Source: JADFOJ01 sp041580235 (GTDB taxonomy: Bacteria; Planctomycetota; Phycisphaerae; Phycisphaerales; SM1A02). Taken from it: 43,851 nt of DNA. A model generated the notes under the pieces. It was not told the origin of the DNA, did not search any database, and saw nothing but the letters and a program-made list of their open reading frames with translations. How positions within the stretch are numbered: the stretch's first letter is position 1; every line of letters starts with the position of its first letter. Of this stretch, positions 6,566-14,843 are shown in pieces. The stretch spans positions 1 to 43,851 of the forward strand of contig JBFGEG010000021.1 in assembly GCA_041580235.1 (NCBI GenBank), given 5' to 3'. A program made the position numbers and the translations under genes.

Positions 6566-8935
6566 ATGTCCGGCATACTGACAGTGCTCGCGTTCTGTTT
6601 TCTGCTCGTCTTCGGGATCCTGGCCATCATTTTCCTGGTGGTCCCCCTGCTCAAGGGTCTCGGCTGGGTGATCGGCGGGATCTTCAACGGCCTGGGCTGG
6701 GTGGTGCGCCACATCTTCGAGTTTGTCGGCGGCATGCTCACCGACGCCGTGCGCTTCGTGGGGGCGATCATCGCCTTCATCGTGCTGATCCCGATGTCGC
6801 TGCTCAACGTCATCATCGGGCGCTGGTCGGCGGCCGGACACTACTTCCGGTCGATGAAACGCGAGGTCGGCGTGGGCACGACGTGCCTGTATCGTGTCGT
6901 GCTGCAGCGACCGTTGCGCTTCGTGCTGCTGGGCGGGCTGCTGGAGGGTCTCGAGGAGCGGGTCAACGAAGCCGTCGAGGCGGCCCCGACGTCCGACACG
7001 CCCCGTCGCCGCACCGGGACCTTCGAGGGGTACACGATCGTCGGTTCGCTGCCCGGCGGCGGCTCCGGCGCCAAGCTCTACATCGCCGAGCCCGATGAGC
7101 GACGGCGGGCCCGCAATCGAAGCATGCCCCGCCAGGTCGTCATCAAGAGCTTCGCGATCAGCGACGGGTCGTCGCTGCCGCAGATCGTCCGCGAGTCGCG
7201 TGCCCTGGAGGCGGCCAAGCAGCTCGGGCTGGTCCTCGAACACGGCATGGACGAGCACCGCTTCTTCTACATCATGCCGTACCGCCGCGGTGAGCACCTC
7301 GGCGTGATCACGCGCCAGCTCCACGGTGCCTCGGACCGCAGCGGCCTCAGCCGAAAGCAGCTGGGCACCGTGCTGGGCTTCACCGAGGATCTCCTCCAGA
7401 CGCTCTCTCGTTACCACGAGGGCGGGCTGTGGCACAAGGACGTCAAGCCGGACAACATCATCGTCCAGGACAGCCGGGCCCACCTGGTCGATCTCGGGCT
7501 CGTCACGCCGCTGCGGTCGGCCATGACCCTGACCACCCACGGGACGGAGTACTTCCGCGACCCGGAGATGGTGAGAATGGCCCTGCGCGGCGTCAAGGTG
7601 CACCAGGTCGACGGCGCGAAGTTCGATATCTATGCCGCCGGTGCGGTGCTGTACTTCATGACCGAGAACACCTTCCCGGCCCACGGCGGCCTGAGCAGCT
7701 TCTCCAAGAGCAGTCCGGAGGCGGTGCGGTGGATCGTTCGCCGCGCCATGACCGATTACAACAAGCGCTACGAGACGGCCCAGCTCATGCTGGCCGACGT
7801 CGCCCACGTTCAGGCCGCCGCCGATCCCTGGACGGTCAAGCCCGCCGAGCTGCCGTCGATGCGCGGCGTCGAGGCCGATGAGGGCGTGACCATCGCCGCG
7901 GCGGGATCGCCGACGCCGCCTCCCCCGCCCCCGATGGAACCCGAGACGCCGCGGGAGACGGCGACGCCGAGTGTCGCCGCCTGGGGTTTGACCATCGGTC
8001 CCTCCGGGATCAAGGCCGGCCGGATCCGGCCGGAGGTCCCGGCGGCCGAGCAACACGAGCCCGAGACCGCGCGTCGACCCGACATCCGCGTCACCAACTG
8101 GTGGACCGGCGGCTACGAGGTTCTGGACCCCGGAGACGCGGCGAGCCCGGATCCCGCCGTCGCCGGAGACCCCCGCGCCGAGGCCCGGGCCTTCCGCCAG
8201 CAGGTGCGCGGGATGCGTCAGCGCAGCGACGATCTCCGCCAGCAGGTGCGCGGCCGGGCCATGTCCGCGCGGCGGGCCGCCCGAGAGCAGATCAAGGAGG
8301 CCCGCACCCGGGCCCGCGAGATCCAGCGCCGCGCACGCGAGCATCGCCACCGCGCTGCGCCGGGGATGTCCCGGTCACGGCAGCCCTCGGCGGTCATGGC
8401 TTTCCTGGCGCTGACGGTCCTGAGCGCCGGCGCGCTGCTGGCCATCACGACGTTGCGTCGATCGACGCCCGGCGTCGAGCAGGTGCTGGCCATGGACGGC
8501 TTCGACAGCGCCACGTTCTCCGGCCGTAACTATCTCGAGGCCGACATCATGGGTCCGCTGACCCTGCTGCTGATCAACGACCACCCCGCCGCGGCCAACG
8601 CCGTCGTCAAGGCCGAGGTCGATCGCCTGGTGAGCAGCCACCGCAACCAGGGCTGGGAGGTCCTCGTCGACGACCGTGATGCCGAGGTCGAGGTCCGCAA
8701 GCTTCTTCCGCCCGGAGCCACCGAGAAGGAGATCGATCTCTCGCCGCTGCTGCGACGGACCCTGGCCGCCCACGACCTGGGCGGGATCATCCTTTTCACG
8801 GGTGGCCCCGGCGAGGGCGAGCCGCACGAGCGGACCCGCGCCCACACGATCATCCTGCCGCACTCGGACACCGAGCCGGCCCTGCACTTCGAGGTCCGGC
8901 TGCCCGACGCGGCCGAGCCCGACGCCGGCGAGTAA
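6566..8935 (+). CDS. Membrane Ser/Thr protein kinase with unknown C-terminal domain
   Basis: The 789-aa protein begins with strongly hydrophobic segments (about residues 5-33 and 66-90). A protein kinase domain follows at about 155-415: Gly-rich loop PGGGSGAKLY, ATP-binding lysine K194 (VVIKSF), catalytic HKDVKPDN with D292, and DLG at 309-311 in place of DFG. The usual APE is RDPE. The core residues K, D and D are all present, so activity is likely. After it come a Pro-rich linker (about 445-460), an Arg/Gln-rich helical stretch (about 545-605), a further membrane helix near 610-630 (MAFLALTVLSAGALLAI) and a 155-residue C-terminal domain (TLLLINDHPAAANAV, GGIILFTGGPG) that I do not recognise. 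Having membrane segments at both ends is unusual for Hanks-type kinases, which usually carry one central helix. It is downstream of the ECF sigma gene with 45 bases between them. Confidence 0.88.
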   Translation: MSGILTVLAFCFLLVFGILAIIFLVVPLLKGLGWVIGGIFNGLGWVVRHIFEFVGGMLTDAVRFVGAIIAFIVLIPMSLLNVIIGRWSAAGHYFRSMKREVGVGTTCLYRVVLQRPLRFVLLGGLLEGLEERVNEAVEAAPTSDTPRRRTGTFEGYTIVGSLPGGGSGAKLYIAEPDERRRARNRSMPRQVVIKSFAISDGSSLPQIVRESRALEAAKQLGLVLEHGMDEHRFFYIMPYRRGEHLGVITRQLHGASDRSGLSRKQLGTVLGFTEDLLQTLSRYHEGGLWHKDVKPDNIIVQDSRAHLVDLGLVTPLRSAMTLTTHGTEYFRDPEMVRMALRGVKVHQVDGAKFDIYAAGAVLYFMTENTFPAHGGLSSFSKSSPEAVRWIVRRAMTDYNKRYETAQLMLADVAHVQAAADPWTVKPAELPSMRGVEADEGVTIAAAGSPTPPPPPPMEPETPRETATPSVAAWGLTIGPSGIKAGRIRPEVPAAEQHEPETARRPDIRVTNWWTGGYEVLDPGDAASPDPAVAGDPRAEARAFRQQVRGMRQRSDDLRQQVRGRAMSARRAAREQIKEARTRAREIQRRAREHRHRAAPGMSRSRQPSAVMAFLALTVLSAGALLAITTLRRSTPGVEQVLAMDGFDSATFSGRNYLEADIMGPLTLLLINDHPAAANAVVKAEVDRLVSSHRNQGWEVLVDDRDAEVEVRKLLPPGATEKEIDLSPLLRRTLAAHDLGGIILFTGGPGEGEPHERTRAHTIILPHSDTEPALHFEVRLPDAAEPDAGE

Positions 8936-8970
8936 ACGGCTATTCGCTCAGCAAGTCGAAGACGGTGTTC

Positions 8971-9465
8971 TCATTCGCTCATCGCTATCGGAGGACGCGT
9001 CACGCCCTTGTCGGGCACGATGTTGGCGTGATAGGGAAGCGGCCCCAGCACGTAACGGTCCAGCTCGTGCAACGAGCTGCCCGTCTCCTCAGCACCGGGC
9101 CGCGGCATGCGGGTGAAGACGACGTCGGTCATCTCGAAACTGAAGCTGTCCCGCTGAGGGTTGACGATCACCCGCCCGGTGCGGGCCGCGATGTTCACCG
9201 GTCCGTACTCGATCTTGAAATCGAGCAGTCGTCCGTCGTCCGGGTTGCGGCCGGCCGCTGAAACCCACCACGGGCCGATGAGGCCGCCCTGCGGCTTGGC
9301 CAGAGCGAGCTCGTGAATCTCGTCAATAACCTGAGACACCGTGCGCCGGTCGTCCGAACCGGTCACCAGCAGTAGGATACCGGCCACCACCACGCCGGCC
9401 GCGCCGAGACGCAGCATGAGGCCGACCGGTGCGCGGCTTGCCGGTTGTTGCGTGTCAACGGTCAT
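8971..9465 (-). CDS. Small membrane-anchored protein of unknown function
   Basis: The protein has 164 residues starting MTVDTQQPASRAP, with one hydrophobic segment at about 15-36 (GLMLRLGAAGVVVAGILLLV) and an otherwise soluble domain containing LDFKIEYGPVNIAARTGRVIVNP and the C-terminal YVLGPLPYHANIVPD. GGGGAG ahead of the ATG (minus strand, near 9475) is a good ribosome site. I recognise no family. It is convergent with the kinase gene (35 bases between stops) and divergent from the TauE/SafE permease gene. Codon use and the single-anchor topology make it a likely real gene. Confidence 0.7.
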   Translation of the reverse strand: MTVDTQQPASRAPVGLMLRLGAAGVVVAGILLLVTGSDDRRTVSQVIDEIHELALAKPQGGLIGPWWVSAAGRNPDDGRLLDFKIEYGPVNIAARTGRVIVNPQRDSFSFEMTDVVFTRMPRPGAEETGSSLHELDRYVLGPLPYHANIVPDKGVTRPPIAMSE

Positions 9466-9555
9466 GCGGTCTCCCCGTCATCAGAATCGGACATTCCGGG
9501 CCCCCCGTGCAGCCGGCCTTCCGGTAATCGCCAAACCTGCGATCGGACGGCCGTC

Positions 9556-10386
9556 ATGACCGCCCTGGAGATCGCGGTGATCGCCGCCGGGCTGCTCGTG
9601 ATCGCCGTTCTCTACTCGTCCGTGGGCCACGGCGGGGCCTCGGGCTACCTCATGGTGCTGGGGCTGGCGGGGCTGGGGCCGGACGTCATGAAGCCCACGG
9701 CGCTGACCCTCAACCTCGTGGTGGCGACCACGGCCCTGGTCCGCTTCGGACGCGTGGGTGCGTTCCGGTGGCGTACGCTGTGGCCGTTCGTGATCACGTC
9801 GCTTCCCTGCGCCTTCGCGGGCGGCGCGGCGCAGCTCGATCCAGCCCTGTACAAGCGTCTCGTGGCGGTCGTGCTCCTGTTTGCCGCGGTGCGTCTGGCC
9901 TACAAGGTGCCCCGACGGGGTCAGCTCGAGCCGGTCGGGACCGTGCCTGTCGCGGCCGGTCTGGCGTGGGGCGCGGTCATCGGCCTGCTGTCGGGGCTGG
10001 TCGGCGTGGGCGGCGGGATCTTCCTGAGCCCCGTGCTGCTGCTGGTGGGCTGGGCCACCGCCCGTCAGACCGCCGGTGTGTCGGCCGCGTTCATCCTCAT
10101 CAACTCACTCGCCGGTCTGGCGGGGTTCGCGGCGGGTCACCGCGGTCTGCCGATCGAGCCGGGGGTCACCGGCGTCTTCGCCATCGCCGTTCTTGCGGGC
10201 GGGCTGCTGGGCACCACGATCGGCACCCGCCGGCTGGGGCACATCGGCCTGCGTCGGGTGCTGGCCGTCGTGCTCGTGATCGCGGGTCTCAAGATGCTGA
10301 TCTTCTCCGGGTCGTCAGCCGAGCCTGATTCGGGCTCCACGCAGGGCGTCACGGGCCGGCGTCACGGTTCGTCGCCACCGACGTGA
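9556..10386 (+). CDS. TauE/SafE family sulfite/anion exporter
   Basis: From the ATG at 9556 the protein has 276 residues with about eight hydrophobic segments. It shows the two duplicated signature areas of the TauE/SafE (DUF81) family: SSVGHGGASGYLMVLGLAG near the N-terminus and LVGVGGGIFLSPVLLL at about residue 150. Family members move sulfite, sulfoacetate or related anions across the inner membrane; the substrate cannot be told here. An in-frame start at 9445 would add 37 polar residues and overlap the divergent gene, so it is rejected. The last 20 residues are polar and read through to the stop that overlaps the region just before prpB, 32 bases upstream of its start. No SD of quality is visible. 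Confidence 0.85.
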   Translation: MTALEIAVIAAGLLVIAVLYSSVGHGGASGYLMVLGLAGLGPDVMKPTALTLNLVVATTALVRFGRVGAFRWRTLWPFVITSLPCAFAGGAAQLDPALYKRLVAVVLLFAAVRLAYKVPRRGQLEPVGTVPVAAGLAWGAVIGLLSGLVGVGGGIFLSPVLLLVGWATARQTAGVSAAFILINSLAGLAGFAAGHRGLPIEPGVTGVFAIAVLAGGLLGTTIGTRRLGHIGLRRVLAVVLVIAGLKMLIFSGSSAEPDSGSTQGVTGRRHGSSPPT

Positions 10387-10418
10387 CGCCACCGCGTGAA
10401 TCTGCGAGACTGGCCTTC

Positions 10419-11291
10419 ATGCCCGATACACCGCACCCCGGCCGCGCGCTGCGCGACGCCATGGCCGACCGGACCGTCATCGCCCCCGGGGCCTTCAACG
10501 CGCTCGTCGCCCGGGCCGTCACCGCGGCGGGCTTCGAGGCGTGCTACATCTCCGGCGGGGCCACCGCCAACGTCGCGGGCTACCCCGACGTGGGTCTGAT
10601 CACGCTCAGCGAGATGTGCCGCACCATCCGCGAGGTCACCCAGGCGTGCGGGCTGCCCACGATCGTGGATGCCGACACGGGCTACGGCGAGGTCGAGTCG
10701 GTGGTGCGCACTGCGGTGGACTACGAGCGGGCGGGGGCCGCGGGCATGCACATCGAGGACCAGGTGTTTCCCAAGCGGTGCGGCCACCTCGAGGGCAAGT
10801 CCCTGATCACCGCCGGGGACATGTCCGAGAAGGTCGCCGCCGCCTGCCACTACCGGTCGAGTGGCGACTTCATCGTCATTGCCCGCACCGATGCCCGCTC
10901 CGTCAACGGGATGACCGACGCCATCGAGCGGGCCAACCTCTACCGGGAGGCCGGCGCCGACGTCATCTTCCCGGAGGGCCTGGAGAGCGAGCAGGAGTTC
11001 GCCGAGTTCGCCGCGGGCTCGCCCGGGCTCTTGCTGGCCAACATGACCGAGTTCGGCAAGACGCCGATGATCCCGGCGTCGCGGTTCGCCGAGCTCGGCT
11101 ACCGGCTCGTCATCTACCCGCTCACGGTGATGCGTCTGGCCATGGGCGGCGTGGTCCGCGGCCTCGCCGAGCTCCAGCAGCGGGGAACGGCCGAGGGGCT
11201 GCTCGGCGACATGCAGACCCGCGACGAGCTGTACGAGCTTTTGCAGTACCGGCCCGGACGCCAGTGGAACTTCCCGCAGACGCCGTCGTAG
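10419..11291 (+). CDS. prpB: Methylisocitrate lyase
   Basis: The 290-aa product belongs to the isocitrate lyase/PEP mutase superfamily. The catalytic signature KRCGH is at residues 119-123 (C121), preceded by DADTGYGE (metal-binding aspartates) and AGMHIEDQV. PrpB cleaves 2-methylisocitrate to pyruvate and succinate, the last step of the methylcitrate cycle for propionate. The length is typical. The start chosen is the ATG at 10419 (MPDTPHPGRALRD); an in-frame start at 10383 would overlap the preceding stop. A methylcitrate/citrate synthase gene lies 560 bases downstream on the same strand, which supports the methylcitrate assignment over oxaloacetate decarboxylase or phosphonomutase relatives. 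No prpD or acnD is visible in the window. Confidence 0.9.
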   Translation: MPDTPHPGRALRDAMADRTVIAPGAFNALVARAVTAAGFEACYISGGATANVAGYPDVGLITLSEMCRTIREVTQACGLPTIVDADTGYGEVESVVRTAVDYERAGAAGMHIEDQVFPKRCGHLEGKSLITAGDMSEKVAAACHYRSSGDFIVIARTDARSVNGMTDAIERANLYREAGADVIFPEGLESEQEFAEFAAGSPGLLLANMTEFGKTPMIPASRFAELGYRLVIYPLTVMRLAMGGVVRGLAELQQRGTAEGLLGDMQTRDELYELLQYRPGRQWNFPQTPS

Positions 11292-11299
11292 GAAGACGC

Positions 11300-11752
11300 A
11301 TGGCCGACGACGACGCCCAGCTGCTCCGGGAATTCCTCCGCGGCCGCGACGTTCACTGCCCCAATTGCGACTACAACCTGAGGGACCTCTCCGAGCCTCT
11401 CTGCCCGGAATGCCGCGAGGAGCTGGCACTCAGCGTCGGCTTCCGCAAGCCCCGGATCGTCTGGTTCCTGGTGACGGTGACGCCCGGGCTCTTCTCCGGC
11501 ATCGCCGCGTGCTTCCTGCTCATTCCGGTGATGGGCGTGTTCCTCAGCGGCAATCCGCCGCCGCCCTGGCCCATCTTGATCGCGGAGGGCTTCGGCTGGC
11601 TCAGCGTCGGCACCGCGCTGGTACTGATCAGGTACCGGCACACGTTCCTGCAGCAGCCCCAGGCCCGGCAACGGACATGGGCCATCGTGGCCTGGGGTCT
11701 TCACGTGGGGATGTTCCTGATGCTGGCCGCCTCGCTCATCCTCCTGAACTGA
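11300..11752 (+). CDS. Zinc-ribbon membrane protein
   Basis: The 150-aa protein starts MADDDAQLLREFLRGRDVHCP and has a four-cysteine zinc ribbon (CPNC...CPEC, about residues 20-40), with the YNLRDLSEPLCPE spacing seen in many short planctomycete membrane proteins. Three hydrophobic segments follow, at about 53-75, 87-110 and 125-148. The gene starts 8 bases after the prpB stop and precedes the citrate synthase gene by 100 bases, so it is probably in the same transcript. The job of this family is unknown; cysteine ligands suggest Zn binding. Inference only: a membrane accessory of the operon. Confidence 0.8.
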   Translation: MADDDAQLLREFLRGRDVHCPNCDYNLRDLSEPLCPECREELALSVGFRKPRIVWFLVTVTPGLFSGIAACFLLIPVMGVFLSGNPPPPWPILIAEGFGWLSVGTALVLIRYRHTFLQQPQARQRTWAIVAWGLHVGMFLMLAASLILLN

Positions 11753-11852
11753 GCCTGTGAAACCGTCTGTGTGATCGACTACCATACTGGGCGGTGGGAG
11801 CCGCGCACGCGGCTCAGGGTCCGAACAATTCCCCTCTCCCGGAAGGACGTCG

Positions 11853-13004
11853 ATGACGACGACCGGAGTACAACCCAAGGCGGCGGTGGGTCTGGCCGGC
11901 GTGACGGTCGGCGACACCAAGGTCTGCACGGTCAATCAGACCCAGCTTCTGTATCGCGGCTACGAGATCGCCGACCTCGCCGAGCACGCCACCTTCGAGG
12001 AGGTGGCGTACCTGCTGCTGGAGGGAAGCAAGCCGACGGCGAAGCAGCTCGACGCATTCAAGAAGGAGCTGGCGGGGATGCGGCCGATCCCCGACGGCCT
12101 CAAGACGCTGTTGCGCGAGATCGCCGGCGATCCGCCCGGTGCGCACCCCATGGCCATCCTGCGAACGGGCGTGAGCTACCTGTCGCACTTTGATCCCGAC
12201 GCCGAGGACAACTCGCCCGCGGCCGAGCTTCGCAAGTCCAAGCGTCTGCTCGCCCAGATCCCGACCATCATCGGCTACGGCCAGATGGTGCGTGACGGCA
12301 AGGAGCCCGTTGCGCCCGACCCGTCGCTCTCCCATGCCGGCAACGTCCTGTGGTGCATGACCGGCAAGAAGCCCGACGAACTGCGGGCGAAGGTCATGGA
12401 CGTGTCGCTGGTGCTCTACGCGGAGCACGACTTCAACGCGTCGACGTTCAGCGCGCGGGTCATCGCCTCGACCGAGACCGACATGCACTCGGCCGTGTGC
12501 GGCGCCATCGGGGCCCTCAAGGGTCCGTTGCACGGCGGCGCCAACGAGAAGGCGATGGAGATGCTCAAGAAAGTGGACGCCGCCGTGACTGCCGGTGGCA
12601 CCGTCGATCAGTGGATGGCCGACACCTTCGCCCGCAAGGACAAGATCATGGGCTTCGGCCACCGCGTCTACAAGCAGGGCGACCACCGCGCCGGCATCCT
12701 GCGGTCGTGGGGGCTCAAGGTCGCCGAGACGCAGGGGCCCGACGCCAGGAAGTGGTTCGACCTCGGCGACCGCGTCCAGCAGATCATGCTCGAGCAGAAG
12801 AACATCTACCCCAACGTCGACTTCCCGTGCGGCATGACGTATTTCGTCATGGGCATTCCGGTAGACCAGTACACGCCGCTGTTCGTGGCCAGCCGGATCA
12901 CCGGGTGGTGCGCTCACATCATGGAGCAGCACGCCAACAACCGGATCATCCGGCCGCTGGCCAGCTACACCGGCCCCGGACTTCGGACGTGGACCGGCGG
13001 CTGA
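11853..13004 (+). CDS. prpC: 2-Methylcitrate / citrate synthase
   Basis: The 383-aa protein is a citrate-synthase-fold enzyme of the short (type II-like dimeric) class. The three catalytic residues are visible: H227 in GPLHGGANE, H270 in GFGHRVYK and D323 in YPNVDF. The N-terminal VNQTQLLYRGYEIADLAEHA and ASTETDMHSAVCGAIGAL segments are typical. It condenses oxaloacetate with propionyl-CoA (PrpC) or acetyl-CoA. Its position downstream of prpB makes the methylcitrate reading the more likely, but many such enzymes use both, so the symbol is tentative. Length (383) is normal. The start is ATG 11853; GGAAGGA lies just upstream (about 11839-11845). The next gene overlaps its 3' end by 16 bases. 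Confidence 0.87.
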   Translation: MTTTGVQPKAAVGLAGVTVGDTKVCTVNQTQLLYRGYEIADLAEHATFEEVAYLLLEGSKPTAKQLDAFKKELAGMRPIPDGLKTLLREIAGDPPGAHPMAILRTGVSYLSHFDPDAEDNSPAAELRKSKRLLAQIPTIIGYGQMVRDGKEPVAPDPSLSHAGNVLWCMTGKKPDELRAKVMDVSLVLYAEHDFNASTFSARVIASTETDMHSAVCGAIGALKGPLHGGANEKAMEMLKKVDAAVTAGGTVDQWMADTFARKDKIMGFGHRVYKQGDHRAGILRSWGLKVAETQGPDARKWFDLGDRVQQIMLEQKNIYPNVDFPCGMTYFVMGIPVDQYTPLFVASRITGWCAHIMEQHANNRIIRPLASYTGPGLRTWTGG

Positions 13005-13900
13005 TCCCCGTTGCCCTGACGCTGTTGATGTCCGCGGCCGCGCCACAGACGAGACCGCAGGAGGGCCCGCACCTCGTGGTGCTGGGGATCGCCCAGGACG
13101 GCGGGGCCCCTCAGCCCGGCTGCATGAAGTCGTGCTGTGCGGGGCGAACCAGGCGTCTGCACGTCGCGTGCCTGGGCATCGTCGATCCGGATCGCGGCGA
13201 GCAGTGGCTCATCGATGCGACACCCGATCTCGGGGCCCAGCTCGCCATGCTCGCCGAGCCCCGGCTCAGCGGCATCCTGCTGACCCACGCCCACATCGGT
13301 CACTACACGGGGCTCGTGCACCTTGGCCGCGAGGTCATGGGCGCTGACCATGTGCCCGTGTATGCCATGCCGCGGATGACGGAGTTCCTCAGGACCAACG
13401 GTCCGTGGGGCCAGCTCGTGACGATGGGCAACATCGAGCTGAGGCCGCTGGCCGCCGGCGAGCCGGTCCGGCTCAGCGAGCGGATCACGGTCACGCCGTT
13501 TCTCGTACCGCACCGCGACGAGTACTCCGAGACCGTGGGGTTCCGCATCGACGGCCCCGGCCGCTCGGCCGTGTACATCCCCGACATCGACAAGTGGGAG
13601 CGTTGGGACCGCCGGATCGAGGACGTCATCGCCGACGCCGACGTCGCCTGGCTGGACGGAACGTTCTACGACGACGGCGAGCTTCCCGGCCGCGACATGG
13701 CGGCGATCCCCCATCCGTTCATCACCGAGAGCATGCAGCGCTTCGGCTCCCTTCCCGCCGAACAGCGCGACAAGATCCGGTTCATTCATCTCAACCACAC
13801 CAACCCCGCGTTGCGCGACGGGAGCCCGGCCCGCGAGGCCGTTGAGGCCGCCGGCTTTCACGTGGCCGGGGAAGGAGAGAGGTTCGGGCTCTCGCCATGA
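12989..13900 (+). CDS. PqqB-like metallo-beta-lactamase-fold protein
   Basis: From the GTG at 12989 this 303-aa protein has a short signal-like N-terminus (VDRRLIPVALTLLMSAAA); an ATG at 13028 would remove it. VLGIAQDGGAPQPGC (C45) and SCC (C49-C50) correspond to the VLGSAAGGG...C-x-C start of PqqB-type proteins, and THAHIGHYTGL (H100, H102, H105) with the later HRDEYSET, YIPDIDKW and HLNHTNP complete a metallo-beta-lactamase fold. The canonical HxHxDH is HxHxGH, so one zinc ligand is missing. True PqqB acts in pyrroloquinoline-quinone synthesis with PqqA, C, D, E, none of which is here, so a different hydrolase or oxidoreductase role is likely. It overlaps the citrate synthase end by 16 bases and its stop overlaps the next gene's ATG (ATGA), indicating tight translational coupling. 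Function unknown. Confidence 0.8.
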   Translation: MDRRLIPVALTLLMSAAAPQTRPQEGPHLVVLGIAQDGGAPQPGCMKSCCAGRTRRLHVACLGIVDPDRGEQWLIDATPDLGAQLAMLAEPRLSGILLTHAHIGHYTGLVHLGREVMGADHVPVYAMPRMTEFLRTNGPWGQLVTMGNIELRPLAAGEPVRLSERITVTPFLVPHRDEYSETVGFRIDGPGRSAVYIPDIDKWERWDRRIEDVIADADVAWLDGTFYDDGELPGRDMAAIPHPFITESMQRFGSLPAEQRDKIRFIHLNHTNPALRDGSPAREAVEAAGFHVAGEGERFGLSP

Positions 13901-14748
13901 GACACGCAGGTCTGCTCGTTGTCGGTTTGACTCTGGGTCTGACCGCCGGTCTCGCCGCCGGTCAGGCGACGCGGCCTGCATCCCAGCCCGCGACACGGCC
14001 CGCGACCCGGCCGGCGGACGCCAACCCGCCGGCGCCGGGGTTCGACACGGTGGGCTCGGACATCCGGGCCGTGGCGATCGCCGATCTGGTCATGCGGGCC
14101 CTGGGCGGCCGGGAGGCCTGGGACCAGACGCGTTACATCACGTGGAGCTTCTTCGGCCACCGGCGGCACCTGTGGGACAAGCACACCGGGAGCGTGCGAA
14201 TCGAGGGCCGGGGTCCCCGGACCGGGACGCCGTATGTGATGCTGCTGAACGTCAACACGGGCGAAGGACGCGCCTGGAAGGACGGCGAGGCGGTCACCGG
14301 CGACGAGCTGACGCCGATGCTCGAGGCGGGCGTCGGCGCATGGATCAACGACAGCTACTGGCTGGTGATGCCGTACAAGCTCAAGGACAGCGGCGTGACG
14401 CTTGGCTACGTCGGTGAGTCCGAGACGCCCGGAGGCAAGCCCGCCGACGTCCTGTCGCTGACGTTCACCGACGTCGGGCGCACACCGCAGAACAAGTACC
14501 ACGTCTGGGTCGCCCAGGACTCGGGGCTCATCGAGCAGTGGGCGTTCTTTCGCGAGGCCGGCGACGAGGAGCCCGCCTTCACCACGCCGTGGGCCGGCTG
14601 GAAGCGTCACGGGCGGATCATGCTCTGCGGCGACCGCGGCGAGATGGGCGGCGAGCCCCGGCAGCTCACGGACATCGCTGTGCTGGACACCGTGCCGGAG
14701 TCGGCCTTCACGTCGCCCGAGCCCGTGGACTGGGATCGGTTGCGATGA
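13897..14748 (+). CDS. Secreted protein of unknown function
   Basis: The 283-aa protein has a signal peptide (MRHAGLLVVGLTLGLTAGLAAG) and a low-complexity linker RPASQPATRPATRPA, then a domain from about residue 50 with REAWDQTRYITWSFFGHRRH and a beta-rich pattern (YVMLLNVNTGEGRAW, WINDSYWLVMPYKLKD). This resembles the LolA/LppX-type curved beta-sheet carrier fold seen in many uncharacterised secreted proteins; the assignment is from pattern only. It starts within the stop of the PqqB-like gene (ATGA at 13897). It could be an outer-membrane lipid or hydrophobe binding partner, but no ligand can be named. Confidence 0.65.
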   Translation: MRHAGLLVVGLTLGLTAGLAAGQATRPASQPATRPATRPADANPPAPGFDTVGSDIRAVAIADLVMRALGGREAWDQTRYITWSFFGHRRHLWDKHTGSVRIEGRGPRTGTPYVMLLNVNTGEGRAWKDGEAVTGDELTPMLEAGVGAWINDSYWLVMPYKLKDSGVTLGYVGESETPGGKPADVLSLTFTDVGRTPQNKYHVWVAQDSGLIEQWAFFREAGDEEPAFTTPWAGWKRHGRIMLCGDRGEMGGEPRQLTDIAVLDTVPESAFTSPEPVDWDRLR

Positions 14749-14843
14749 CGCCGGGGGGATGCCGCCCCGTTTTCGAGCGGTAGCAGGACCATCCTCGCCG
14801 CCGCGTCTATATTCGACCGTTCACCCTTCGATTCGAAAGCGAG

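Noticed and set aside
6506..8350. Antisense frame (614 codons) across the kinase gene
   Set aside because: No recognisable domain; composition (Gly/Arg/Ala/His) is that of a mirror frame.
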